Source of the DNA: Diphasiastrum complanatum
Taxonomy: Eukaryota; Streptophyta; Lycopodiopsida; Lycopodiales; Lycopodiaceae
Assembly: GCA_029204225.1 (NCBI GenBank)
Contig: CM055107.1
Coordinates: forward strand, 25,067,391 to 25,131,390
DNA: 64,000 nucleotides
Direction of reading: 5' to 3'
The position numbers were made by a program, and so were the translations under genes. Shown piece after piece: positions 53,546 through 64,000 of this stretch. How positions within the stretch are numbered: the first letter of the stretch is position 1; each line of letters starts with the position of its first letter. The notes below the pieces were generated by a model. It was not told where the DNA came from. It ran no database searches and was given only the letters and a program-made list of their open reading frames with translations.

Positions 53546-54704
53546 TGAGGATACGAAAACACAAGAGAGACTATGGAGCAAAACCACCCAACCAAACCTA
53601 GATCTCTGCTGGATCTAGCCCCCAAGCCATGCCATGTGATAGCAAGAGGTAAAAAGCTCAACTGGTAACCTAGACCAAAGTCGTCGACGGGATAATCCCT
53701 ACCTCAATATATAGAGAGTAGGATCTTGTGCATGAACCCATGCAATCCCCATGCAGGTCAACTATAAATAGATCACAACTCTTCATGCATTCCTCCTGCC
53801 AATATCTATCACACGTACATGCACTACTCCACATATCTCAATTAGAGTGTATGGGTCCTCTCAAGGTCATTAGTCACAAATAGACCTCGACATGGAATAA
53901 AACCTAGGCGTGTAGTGGGTTTTTTTCCTTGCCTCTCCTCAACCCAAGATCTAATCAATCTAGCATCAAGGAGATTAAGTTAGTTGTCACGCGTAAATTC
54001 GTTCCCATGAGAGCAATAGCATATTTCATATTTCAGCATGAATGGAAGATCCACATCTAACTCTAACATCCATTAACCCTAAGCATTAACACTAAAATCC
54101 ACAATAAAGATAGCTTACTCTTTCTCTCTCATAAAAAGTATAAAAACATGCAATCCCAATAACAATCAGATCCACCAATTAGCAAACACAATAAAAGCAT
54201 GAGGGATGGAGGCAAAGTGATAAAGCGCAAGGACATTCATAAATCCATTTCACAAGAAAACCAATCTGCTTTATTGAAATGAAGATATGTTCATGTGTAG
54301 CAAACTCGAGTTGGTCCCTTCTTATAGTAGAGAGGATGACCTTGCCCTCTGAATCCTATTGGTCCATTTCTGCCTCCCTAATTACTCAAATTTAAAAAAA
54401 AAAGTGGGAACCATCCAAAATTGGAGGGAAGCCCAACTTTATCTACTAACTTGACATTTAGGCCCTACGACATTAAAAGTCCCGCAAAAAGGCCTAAAGT
54501 CCTTTTATCGAATTTCTAATTAATCAAATAAATGTGTGATCATCGGGTTGGACTTACACACACAGGGTGCCAAATCTCTGTCACTTATTAACTAGGGTTA
54601 GAGTTGCCTCGGGATCCGCAAACCCTCCAATAGTATCCCCCACCAAAACTGGTGGCGGTCCCACGACACCTGCGAGATGCAGTTACTATGGGCTTTTATT
54701 TGCA
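53546..54704. other. Non-coding, LTR-like interval
   Basis: Contains the ACCACCCAACC and CCTCAATATATAGAG features also seen at 900-1250. Probably old LTR and leader material; boundaries not resolved. Confidence 0.35.
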
Positions 54705-55560
54705 TCACGTCGAATCTTTATTAAATAATACTACACCTTCTCCATGAAATTGAGTCGGGCAATGACCCATAAATACATAAACTCTACGAATTGTTATTGG
54801 CGGTGGCAATTCCACAATAACCTTGATTTTAGAATAATCTGTGGCAATGCCATATCTTGACATCACATTTCCAAGAACAACTCCGTGGAAAACCCATATT
54901 TTGGGCACTTTTATGGATTTAGGAAAATTTGATATTTGCGACATCGTTCAAATACTTTTTTCGATCGATTCAGGTGGTCTGTATCTGTGCTATGGACTCC
55001 AAGGTCATCCAAGTAAATTTCAAAAAAATTCTATAGATAATCTTTAAAAACAAACTGCATCACTCTTTGGAACGAACTTGGTGCGTTACAGAGTCCAAAC
55101 GGCATTACTTTGTAAGCATAGGTCCCCCATTCTGTTGCAAAGGCTATTTTGTGACGATCTACAGGTGCAATCTTGACCTGGTTGTAACCACTAAATTCAT
55201 CCAGAAAACTAGAGGCGGTCCAAAATGCTTTCAATAAAAGGTAACGGAAAGTGATCATTTCGTGTCACTTTGTTCAAGGCCTTGAGATTCACACAAATTC
55301 TCAATTTCTCATTCTTCTTAGGAACAATAACAATCGGTGAAACTCATTCGGTATGTTCGATATCATAAATGAAGTCGGCATCAAGCAATCTTTGAAGCTC
55401 TTTCTTTATCAGATCCACAACATTAGGATTACAACGATAGAACTTTGTAACCTTTGGAACTGCATCAAGTATTAAAGATATGGTGTGTTCAATAACTAAC
55501 GTCGGAATACCCTTGAGATATTTATAAGTCCATGCAAAACAATCTTGATACTTAATAAGC
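54705..55560 (-). CDS. Athila/Tat-like reverse transcriptase (broken)
   Basis: CFAWTYKYLKGIPTLVIEHT and NVVDLIKKELQRLLDADFIY (about 55560-55345) lead into RT. 55258-55031 reads SSFLDEFSGYNQVKIAPVDR, FATEWGTYAYKVMPFGLCNA and SSFQRVMQFVFKDYL. An in-frame TAG is followed by FFEIYLDDLGVHSTD with intact YLDD at 55004-55015. 54944-54705 carries SRYGIATDYSKIKVIVELPP, the post-palm segment. A frameshift lies near 55250-55345. Confidence 0.85.
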
Positions 55561-57241
55561 AACATTCGTAGCGCTTGAAACTGTTCAGGATGAAGTTGTG
55601 ATCCAACTTGTACAATCTTTTCTGGTTCTCCTGCTTCAGGTTGTGTCCTAGCTAGGCCATCGTAAACATCTTTCAATTCTGGCACTTGTTCTTCGAGTTC
55701 ACGATGTGCTTTTGGTAACATGATAACCACATCATCCAGTGTATATCGTTTAAAATGTTCTGGCATATCATGTTGGACTCCATCTGTTTGTTCTTTGTCA
55801 AAAGGATTTGTCTTGGATCTTCGCTTAGCCTTCTTAGCAGGAATTGATCGTGGAGGTGATGACTTCCGAGAAGATAAGCTCGATGATGTCTTGCTAGAAC
55901 TCTGACTTGCAGAATAATCCTTGACTTTTCCTTTGCCTTTATCCAGTGGGGGTGGCACATTCTTTGAATCAATCTTTTGAGGAGGATTTTCCCATTTCAA
56001 GACCGTATTATTGCTTGGCTTGTTTCTTCGTCATTGAACCCGTGATCCTGTCTTCCTTCAATACAACTGCTTTTGGCGGTTTTATTATTGGTTCATCAAG
56101 AATATTACGCACTCCAAATCTAGTCGGATCCATATGATTTAGATCCTACTCATCAGTAAGTTCTGCATTGTTATCATAAGTCAAGGCATGACTCACATGA
56201 ATGAGTTCATCTTCAATCGGTTCTGGTATAGGCTCTGTTGATATCCAAGCTACATTCAGCACATTCAATGAAAAAATGATCGGTGTATCCAAAGTTCAAT
56301 CCAATAATAAAATTTTATTCAAATCTGATTGATTATCTTGTTGACACATATAACCTACTGTATAGTCAATCGTTGCAAGGGCTTGATTTTAGTTGACCGT
56401 ATCGGTTTGAGAATCGTAATATACTCCCCAATTTTTTACTAGTCGGTCACAAGTATGATCCGTTGTTGACGAATCATCATCCCCTTTTTGGGCCACTAGT
56501 TTGATAATCCAAGTTACAGGATCAACCTTGACTGCACGTTCACGATTTTCAAAAGTGATTTTTTCGGTACCCCAGTTATGAATTACTTGCGCAACTCGTA
56601 ACCATGGGCGTCCTAATAGGACTCGGTAGACATTTGGTGCTTCTGGTCAGTCCATTACTACGAAAGTAATGACAAACTGTACTCCGACAATTATAACAGG
56701 TATATCTTCAACTATTCCTGTCGTTTGATCAACCAACTTAATTGCAAAAGTCGTAGGCTTTATCTTTGTAAGGCCCCACTTTGCACATAGCTTTGTACAA
56801 ATCGGGTTAACTCCTGAACTGCCATCTATCACGGCTGCTTCGTTAGGAAATTGTCTATGCTGTATCGGTATGGTGATTTTTTTTTTGTTCACTTTCCTAA
56901 GCTGCTCTGACATGGAGTACTTCATTAGATTCTTCAAATCCGGCACAAAAAAGTGGTTCTTGATGGACTTCTGGTTCAGCTTGAGTTAAGTTTTGCGCTA
57001 ATACTTCTTTTGCTTTTGGCACCAACTTCAGGAACTCTCCCAATGAAATATTGATCTTACCAAACAAAATATTCATGAGCAGTTCTGTTTGCGGTGCTTC
57101 CGGTTCAGTCATCTTGAAGGGTTCTTCATGATGATTCAACTGAGAATTCATATCTGTATGTGAATTATTCGGTGGTTGCACTGGTGAAGAATGAACTTCG
57201 GCTGTTGCTCTAGCAGCTTCAAGCTCCTCTTCCTCTTGCAA
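55561..57241 (-). CDS. Athila/Tat-like protease region and linkers (broken)
   Basis: 56946-56647 has the retroelement protease motif (FPNEAAVIDGSSGVNPICTK), then VVDQ-like KLVDQTTGIVEDIPVIIVGV. 57241-56897 is a Glu/Ala-rich linker (EEEELEAARATAEV). 56000-55561 is a Lys/Ser-rich linker with RRSKTNPFDKEQTDG. Stops and frameshifts separate these blocks, so only domain order can be stated. Confidence 0.7.
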
Positions 57242-57479
57242 ATGTTTAATCCACTATCTCATATCCTGATATCTTCTCTTTTCTGCATGAAGATTTGAAT
57301 ACTCCAGATGTTGTTGGTATATCAGTCAATGGTATAGAATCAGTAGGGACTGGATCTGTTACAGGTTCTTTCTACTTCTGTGCTCTGGTAACCACCATCA
57401 AGGGTACACTTGATTTATTCTGAGCTTCTGGTCTTTGCTTGATTGTTATCAAATTTACAAGAGCTATAGTCGGTGGTGG

Positions 57480-57700
57480 CTTCGGTCTTGCTACACATTC
57501 TTTGTAACAATGCCCATAACCACAGTCGTGACATAATGATACAAATTTGCCTTTATTTGGACATTCTGCAACTCTGTGATTTTCTCCACATGCAAAGCAT
57601 CCAAGTGGTGCTCTAGTCTAGTTTCTAGATGCTTGTTGTTGCGCGGCAGCATAAATAGCATATTGTTCCAAAGATCCACCTTCATGATCACTACTATAGT
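57480..57700 (-). CDS. Paired CCHC zinc knuckles of the Athila/Tat-like element
   Basis: In one minus-strand frame: CFACGENHRVAEC then CHDCGYGHCYKEC, two retroviral-type CCHC knuckles that bind RNA during packaging, followed by a Pro-rich stretch. A separate single knuckle lies about 2.4 kb upstream in gag. Confidence 0.75.
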
Positions 57701-58299
57701 TCCATTGCTTGGTACCTCTGTAAGGTTATGGTTCCATCAAATTGGCAGGAGGAGTGGGGTGCTTTAGTGGGGCAGGTAAGGCTAATCGTTTCGGGTATCC
57801 AAGAGCAGATTGACGAGGTCTAGCTGCCGGATTTCCTCCATAGTGTGATTTTCGATATCCCATCTAGGCATATCGTTGCTGAATTATCCGAGGATTGAAG
57901 TTGCAAAAAGTAGTCTCATAATCAGGCGAATTACACAAATGGCATATACTGATTTCCATTTTTTTTTTTAATTGAGGACACTTATTCACTTATTTTCCAC
58001 TCAAGGGACCAAATCTAAGAGGAAAACAACATAACAGGGTACAACACCACTATGTGTTCAGTGTTGTGCTGTTACGAGAATGGCCACACATGTCTCAAAC
58101 ATAAAGCTAACTAGGGGATTCCTGACATGTTTTATCGACCAAGCCGTACCTTTATAGCTAATAGAGGTTTTCCAGGCCTCTAGGGGTATAGCCTATAAAG
58201 AGTTATACTTTCTTTCTTAGCTCTCTCGAAACTCACAGCTTGTACTAGTGATACCTTGCTCGCTTACGAAGCTCCTGAGCCACATCCCTATCATATTCT

Positions 58300-58900
58300 T
58301 CTCAAGGGTATCTTCCAGAGTCTCTGATGATATCACTTAAGTTTTCTAGCACATATTCAGGCAACGGATCGAGAAGGCCTAGATGCAATTCTATATATTG
58401 AGTAAAGGATCCCCCTAAATCTTTCCATATAGGATCTTCACTCAATTTGTAGACTTCAAGAAAACTATTATCGACATTGTGTCTAACTCTAAACAATTTA
58501 TCTCCTGCTAGAAGATGCTTATAGAAATCCAATAGAATAGAAGTAGTAATGAATCCTTCCGTTTCTATTCAATTGGCAAAAGTCACTAGTAGAGGTAGTT
58601 TTTGTAATCCTAGTCCGGTCATGACAATCTTGGTCCTGATCTTGTCCTAGAGGCACTTTGGATTTCTATGGAGCATGTTGTCATCAAGGTCCATGAGTCA
58701 TTCATTTTGATGTACACCGTTGTTTTGACTCTAAATCCCTCATTATCAACTTCCACAACTAGATCCCCAACCCTTATGATTCCAATGGTGGTGTCTAATG
58801 AGATCAGTTCTACTGAAGCCCATCTAATGATTCTAACTACAGGACAATATCTTCTTGGATTTGAAATGTAGGCCTGCTTCTCTGACATATGAAGCTCACC
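58300..58900 (-). CDS. Unidentified coding segment of the Athila/Tat-like element
   Basis: 58888-58619 (MSEKQAYISNPRRYCPVVRI, then DTTIGIIRVGDLVVEVDNEG and VYIKMNDSW) and 58532-58302 (MDFYKHLLAGDKLFRVRHNV, then GLLDPLPEYVLENLSDIIRD), linked across a frameshift by FANWIETEGFITTSI. I do not recognise the domain. A diverged copy at 13262-13576 in the opposite orientation supports it being a real, repeated part of this family. Confidence 0.6.
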
Positions 58901-59789
58901 ATATAACTAACATTCCTCAGTAAGTGATCATCAAAATCAACCTCTATGCATGTACGGACTCTTAATATTTCTATAATAGGATCAGAATACATACATCCCT
59001 AGTCATGCCATAATCAAGCAATGGTAAGATGCATGGTTCTGGACTTGCTAAGATCTCCCCTAATCTAGTAGCACCAAGGATGGACACAATTTGTTGTTGG
59101 TACATCATTTTCAGACATGTAAGGACTGTGATGTACGGATAAGGTGTGGCAACATACAGAACATTAGGGCCTATGGAAGGGCTTGGACAAAAGCATTTTG
59201 AATCTGCTAATGGTATTTGTGATGCAGCTTAATTTCTTTGGTCGTTGAGGATCTACGATGGCCGTAGGACCTTCACTCGGGGGTACAATGTGCTTCTGGG
59301 TTTTGTTGGGTGCAATGGTAGTGGCTTGGCATTGTTGTGCTTGAGTCATGACCCATGTTGGTAGAGTTTCGACTTGCACAGACATGAGTGGTTGGTTTAG
59401 ATCATAAAGAGCAATTCTTAATATGGTCTTCAATGCCACGGTTTTTACAAGCTGGTGGAAAACGAAGTTTATCTGGGTAGCGAATACTAGGATGTTTACC
59501 TACACAGATAAAACATCTACGTATTGCGAATTATTGTTGTGTTGCAAAAAAGCTTGGTTTGGATCGTAGATCGGGGCATTTGGGTCAATCACTTGAGTAT
59601 TAGGATCAACGAATAATATACCACCGGCTCAGAGGAGTATCCTGGTTGAGTAGTGTCTTCCACATAATAAGTTGCTGGATCTATGGAATTTGGATCAATA
59701 AAATGGATAGTTAGTTGTGAAACGGGTTGATTAACGACAAACTATTGGCATGGTTGGAACTGATTGGGTGCATTTGGTCGTGGTTGATA

Positions 59790-60600
59790 CACTCCTGGTC
59801 ATGGCATTGGTTGTTGTGGATCAAAAGGGTGGTATTGTTGATACATGGGTCTGGGTGCTACTAGAAAATGGGTTTTTAGTTGGGAGCACTCATTAGTAGT
59901 GTGATTCTGTGAACAGATAGGACACCATATATTTTCTCTTGTTGGAAATGATTTGTCAGCAATATCTTTCATAGCTTTCTGGACATCAGCAGTTAGTTTG
60001 TCCACGTGAGTTTTGGCTTTCTGCCAAGTTTCCATTTGATATAGGATTTCTGAAGGTTGAGCGGTATTCTCAAGCTTCGGAGGATTACAACGTTCGGGAT
60101 TCTTGGATTTTTTTTCGCGGTTATCAAAGTCTTCTTCACAAATGGAATCAGTCATGACATCCTTAAGTTGATCATAAAGATCAACTGGTTTTAGTTCTCG
60201 GCGGATACTTTTAGGGAGTCCAACCAAGAACAATTTGATGGCCATCGATGCATCTTGATGTGTGTGACTTGTATGAACGGGCTTTGAGTCAGTTTGGATG
60301 GTTTAAAACACTTGATAAGAGCGTCTTTGAGGGTATTCCAAGAAATGAGATCAAGAGCTTCCAAGTTGAGATACCACTCTTTCGCGGTTCCATAGAGGAC
60401 CATAGGAAATAATCTGAGCTTTTCAGTTTCAGAAGTGTCTCCATAGAAGCGACATGCATTATCAAAGAGTTGAAGAAATCTAACTAGGTCTGATTCTCCA
60501 TCGTACTTTTGTGCATCAATGCGCGGAATTCTTTGTTCCAGGCGTGGAGGATTAGGATTTGAAGATTCGGCAAAGTCTCTTCACATGATGCAGGATGAGA
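59790..60600 (-). CDS. Athila/Tat-like gag (broken)
   Basis: Capsid domain: LYGTAKEWYLNLEALDLISW then LKDALIKCFKPSKLTQ (60403-60191) and, after a frameshift, AIKLFLVGLPKSIRRELKPV and a CPICSQNHTTNEC knuckle (about 59900). Open for 148 codons in 59799-60245. The upstream part near 60585 reads in changing frames. The region 58900-59790 beyond it is low-support coding with stops. Confidence 0.75.
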
Positions 60601-61358
60601 AACAAAATAACAGTACGAATGAACAATATAGTACTGTGTTTGGCCAAAAACAAAAGGTCAAATAGGCAGTTTTCTTGCAAAATACTGAGTTTGGCCAAGA
60701 ATTTGGACTTTTCTAAAGTAACAAAACTCGCTGACAGGAGTAGAACTCGCTGACAGGTTGATTAAGCAAAATACAATACTCGCAAATTCTGATAGGAAGT
60801 TTTCACTGGTAAAATATTGGTATTTTTATTTTTTTTTGAAATTTTTTGAAAAGGAAGGAATTTGCAGAGGGTGTATGTCAAAGTTTCAAACTATGGGCGA
60901 TTTCATGGGATGGTCGACGAATTCTGAAACTGTAGTTTTGCTGACAGACAAGTTCAATAGCGGAAAAAATGCTTGTTTGACAGAAAACAAACTAAATCTC
61001 TGAGACAAAATTCACAGAGATGCCAAAGGACTGATCTTTCACAGATCTAGTCTTAGTAGAACTGGCAAATTCTAAGATGAAGATTTGGTTGGAAAACAGA
61101 GGGATTTGACAGTAATACAGGTTGATTTTTGGTGTTTGATGACAAAAAATGTCACTTGGATCAATTCTTTTAGAGAAAATGCCCAAGTTGACACTTTTGT
61201 TTCTCCCCCCTCGGCTTGATAGGTTGCTCAGCAGCTCTTGTAGGACCTGGAAAGAAGACTTGTGCTGTAGTGTGAAGAAGAAGATCAGGCAAACACGCAT
61301 ACAAGCACATAGCAATAGCAAAAAGAAAAACAAGCTTATGTTAGAAACTTAAAAAGTT

Positions 61359-61370
61359 GCAACGACGCCA
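61359..61370 (-). other. Primer binding site resembling tRNA-Asp
   Basis: Minus-strand TGGCGTCGTTGC, one mismatch from the TGGCGCCGTTGC start typical of Athila/Tat elements. One base separates it from the LTR end. Confidence 0.75.
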
Positions 61371-61371
61371 A

Positions 61372-62155
61372 TGTTGGAGCTTAATCTAATATTACGGTGA
61401 CAAGATCTATCTTTGGGCCAGGTTATAGTGTAGCAGTAGACCGGTCGTCCACTTCCTAAGATCTACATAAAAGCTTGCAAATGAAGGGAAGAGAGAGCAT
61501 CAAGGCTTCCCAACTGATGCTCGGGAAACTAACTTTACGATTTAACTAGACTTAATCTAAGGCTTGGCTAAGGCTTTCCCAACTAGCCAAGAACCGCTAA
61601 CTAAATCCTAACTAGCACCCACATGAAAAATAATAGAAGAATTGCGGCTAACTAAGCATAAAGCATAAAAATCATGCCACAAATAAATCCAATGAAAAGG
61701 AGGCAAGAGGAGGCCCGAGCACCTTCACTCAAGCTAGTCACCTTCCAAAGGGAACACAATGAAATAGAGAGATCAATCCAAGATTGCAAATTAGCTTAAT
61801 CTCAAAGTGTTATTTACAAGGAAAATGCCTCTCTTCTTATAGCAAGAAGGGCCTTCCATAAGTTTCCACTAGCTTATGGGATTAGACTTCTAACTTGCCG
61901 TTTTAAGGCTTCACAACTTCTAACTTAGAAAGCTCGAGTCTCTAAAGTTAGAACTTAAGATAACTTAGAATCTTTTATTTATAAGCTTAAGTTTCTGACT
62001 TAGAAGTTTAGAATTTATTTAAGCTTCTACCCATGGTCTTATAACACACATGCCATGGTAGAAATTTATTAGCAAGTACTCATACGTATACACATGCCAC
62101 AGTGTTTTATTTTCCTTTTTATACTTTGTTGCTAGCAATAGGATTTGAAACAACC
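61372..62155 (-). repeat. 5' LTR of the Athila/Tat-like element (outer end approximate)
   Basis: Inner end fixed by TGTTGGAGC at 61372 beside the PBS. The outer end is not fixed and is placed near 62155 only because copia sequence begins there. No partner LTR in the window. Confidence 0.5.
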
Positions 62156-63250
62156 GATATGGCTGGTCGTATGATGAGTGGCTTCAAAATCAAGAAACCA
62201 GGAGTTGTCGTCTGATGCTTCTTGATGGCTAGTCATGAATGCATCGTGATCCACATCTTGATTCAACTGAGATGTTTCTGCAGCTGCATTTGCTATCTGA
62301 TTTTATTGCCCTTTGTTGTTGTAGGATACGAAAATCCTGAATCTTGTGGTTAGTTCATTTGCAGTATCTACAAATCAACTTCTTCTTTGTCGGCGGCTTC
62401 GACTGCTCGGAACGACATTGTGTCGGCTTCTGATTCAACATCTGTGGCTTTGAGCCTCTCTTCTTTTGCTTGTTCGAATTCTTGTTGGTGTGTAAGGCAT
62501 GAGAGTCAACAATAGAGAAACTGGAGGGTTGGTTCCGTTTTGTCTCTTCTTGTAGCAGTATCGTATTGACTCACGATAGAGACAATTCTGGGTGTGTGGT
62601 GATTATCATCACCCAGTTATTATATGATATTGGCAAGCTTGAAAATAGTGTCATTATTGCATCTTGATCATCTATGATAGATCCGACAATGGCCATTTGT
62701 TGTAGCATATTCTTGAACTGGTTAATGTGATTTTGTAATGAATCACCATTTGTCATCTTGAGGGAGAAGAATTTTCTCCTGAGATGTAGCTTGGAAGCTA
62801 TGTCACGCATTTTATACAGGGTGCTCAAGATGTCCCAGACTTTCTTGGAGGTCTGAGCTTCAGACACATGGCCAATTCGTGTGTCTGATATGTTGAGGAT
62901 GATTAGCGTGAAGGCCTTTCCATGCTTCAGCTTCCATCGGGAGATTGCAACGTCGTCTTCTTTGGGTCTTGACTCTGCACCTGTGACAACATCATACAAT
63001 TCCTTAGCCATTAGCACAATTTTCATTTTAAATTTCCACAAATGGTAATTGGACCCATTAAGCTTGTCCACGATGGGACTGGCTGTCCCTTGGGTATCCA
63101 TATGGATGTTAGTCTAGGTGAAAGTGATAACTATCAGTGACTTGAAGAATAAAAATATAGTGCAATTTATAGAACAAAAAAATGATTGTTCTATCGAACC
63201 AGGTTCTGTGAGAGGCTTATCAAGCTATAACGATGATCGCTCTGATACCA
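62156..63250 (-). mobile_element. Ty1-copia 5' part: gag remnant and PBS
   Basis: Minus strand. Gag starts at the ATG at 63101 (MDTQGTASPIVDKLNGSNYH), continues LWKFKMKIVLMAKELYDVVT, ISRWKLKHGKAFTLIILNIS, LHLRRKFFSLKMTNGDSLQN and FSSLPISYNNWVMI to 62571. After a stop a Lys-rich linker leads to a degenerate knuckle (CRYCK-stop-TNHKIQDF, about 62340-62380) with TGA inside and the last Cys replaced by Phe. PBS TGGTATCAGAGC at 63239-63250. It is truncated on its 3' side near 62156. Confidence 0.85.
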
Positions 63251-64000
63251 TGTTGGAGAATGAATGTGATGGACAGATGGGTCAAACAATCACATCGAAA
63301 TGATCTTACTACTCCATGAAGGCAATGAACGACTAGTTCCCTCGGTGCGTGCACTACTACTATAGTAGGTGAACACAAAACAGAGTTTGATTGTGACAGT
63401 AGAAGAGCAGATAGTCAGACAAATCAATTAGAGAGTTAGACGAAGCATGCAACACTGACATAATTTGAATGCAAAACTAGACAACAATTAATTCAGATTG
63501 AATGTATAAAAATACAAGTCAGATGATGGTGGTGAGCACAAATCAATAGCGGACAAAACCACATGCTCACAAAGCTAACTACGATCTATAACTATGAGCT
63601 TATATTGACAATCAGTTTGGAAGGGAAAGAATCAATGCTTGAAAGCATCTACTAAGGCTGTCTTTGATAAGCTAGCGTCTCCGCGTCTATTGGCGCTTGA
63701 GCGTATGTGGAATCAGCTTACATCAGCATTAACATGCATTATTGATTGATTACAATGATCAACTATATACAATTTACATTTGTGTAGATGTAAGTACAAG
63801 AAGATGACATGGAGTTATGCCGTCTGAAATAGATCGTGTCTACTGCTGTCCAGATAGTTGCATAGTATAGGAAGTGGACGTGAGAAGGCTTCGACTATTC
63901 AGAGTTGGGCGTGTCGTTGCCAATAGTCAATGGAGTCCATATGGCCTTCGACGATAGTCAATTGAGTCGATAAGTCAGACTCCCCGATAAGTCGACCGAG
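63251..64000 (-). repeat. Copia 5' LTR, running off the window
   Basis: Inner end TGTTGGAGAATG at 63251 directly beside the PBS. A minus-strand TATATAG near 63770 is a likely LTR TATA box. The outer end is not in the window. Confidence 0.7.

Larger units (their letters stand above)
54705..61371 (-). mobile_element. Gypsy element, Athila/Tat-like, 3'-truncated
   Basis: Minus strand. From the 5' end: LTR end at 61372, PBS, leader of about 770 bp, gag (about 60600-59800), an internal region of unknown function (59440-58300), two further zinc knuckles (about 57600-57500), an acidic region, protease, and RT ending at about 54705. RNase H, integrase and the 3' LTR are missing. Multiple frameshifts. 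The RT type (DEFSGYNQVKIAPVDRHKIA) and the PBS resembling tRNA-Asp point to the Athila/Tat branch. Confidence 0.85.

Overview
The window looks like nuclear DNA of a seed plant with a large, repeat-choked genome. A gymnosperm such as a conifer is my best guess, from two roughly 15 kb retrotransposon-filled introns in an otherwise compact gene; that is inference. There are no bacterial features.

The one host gene I can support is DDB2, the UV-damage recognition subunit of the UV-DDB / CUL4-DDB1 complex, on the minus strand. Its pieces look unrelated until they are joined. Exon 1 is at 51098-51331, exons 2 and 3 are at 36298-36388 and 35994-36121, and exons 4-11 are packed into 18334-20833. All junctions have GT/AG ends and compatible phases and give one uninterrupted 571-codon frame. 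The gene spans 33.0 kb, with intron 1 at 14.7 kb, intron 3 at 15.2 kb and the other eight introns at 103-269 bp. Upstream of exon 1 are five CACGTG G-boxes within 480 bp.

Region by region. 1-18000 is a graveyard of Ty1-copia pieces (LTRs, PBSs, gag, protease, integrase, RNase H), a possible 1 kb TIR element with internal repeats, and a Gypsy scrap split by a copia LTR. 18334-20833 holds the 3' exons of DDB2. Intron 3 (20834-35993) holds a decayed LTR-like interval, a rearranged copia, an LTR-bounded chromovirus that lost RT/RNase H (26413-30638), a copia LTR, a Gypsy RNase H scrap and a 5'-truncated chromovirus (31845-35343). Intron 1 (36389-51097) holds a complete 10.1 kb chromovirus with 5-bp target duplications (36839-46952). 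That element is itself interrupted by a hAT-like 704-bp element (39078-39781) and a 3.1 kb copia (42308-45410), both with their own target duplications. Intron 1 also has a tandem duplication at the right edge of the chromovirus and a LINE remnant. 51332-52000 is the DDB2 promoter region. From 53000 to the right edge are a copia gag scrap, an Athila/Tat-like Gypsy element (minus, PBS resembling tRNA-Asp) and the 5' part of another copia element.

Only DDB2 looks intact and functional; every retroelement I could read carries stops, frameshifts or deletions. Product calls rest on recognising motifs by eye; no database search or spliced alignment was run.
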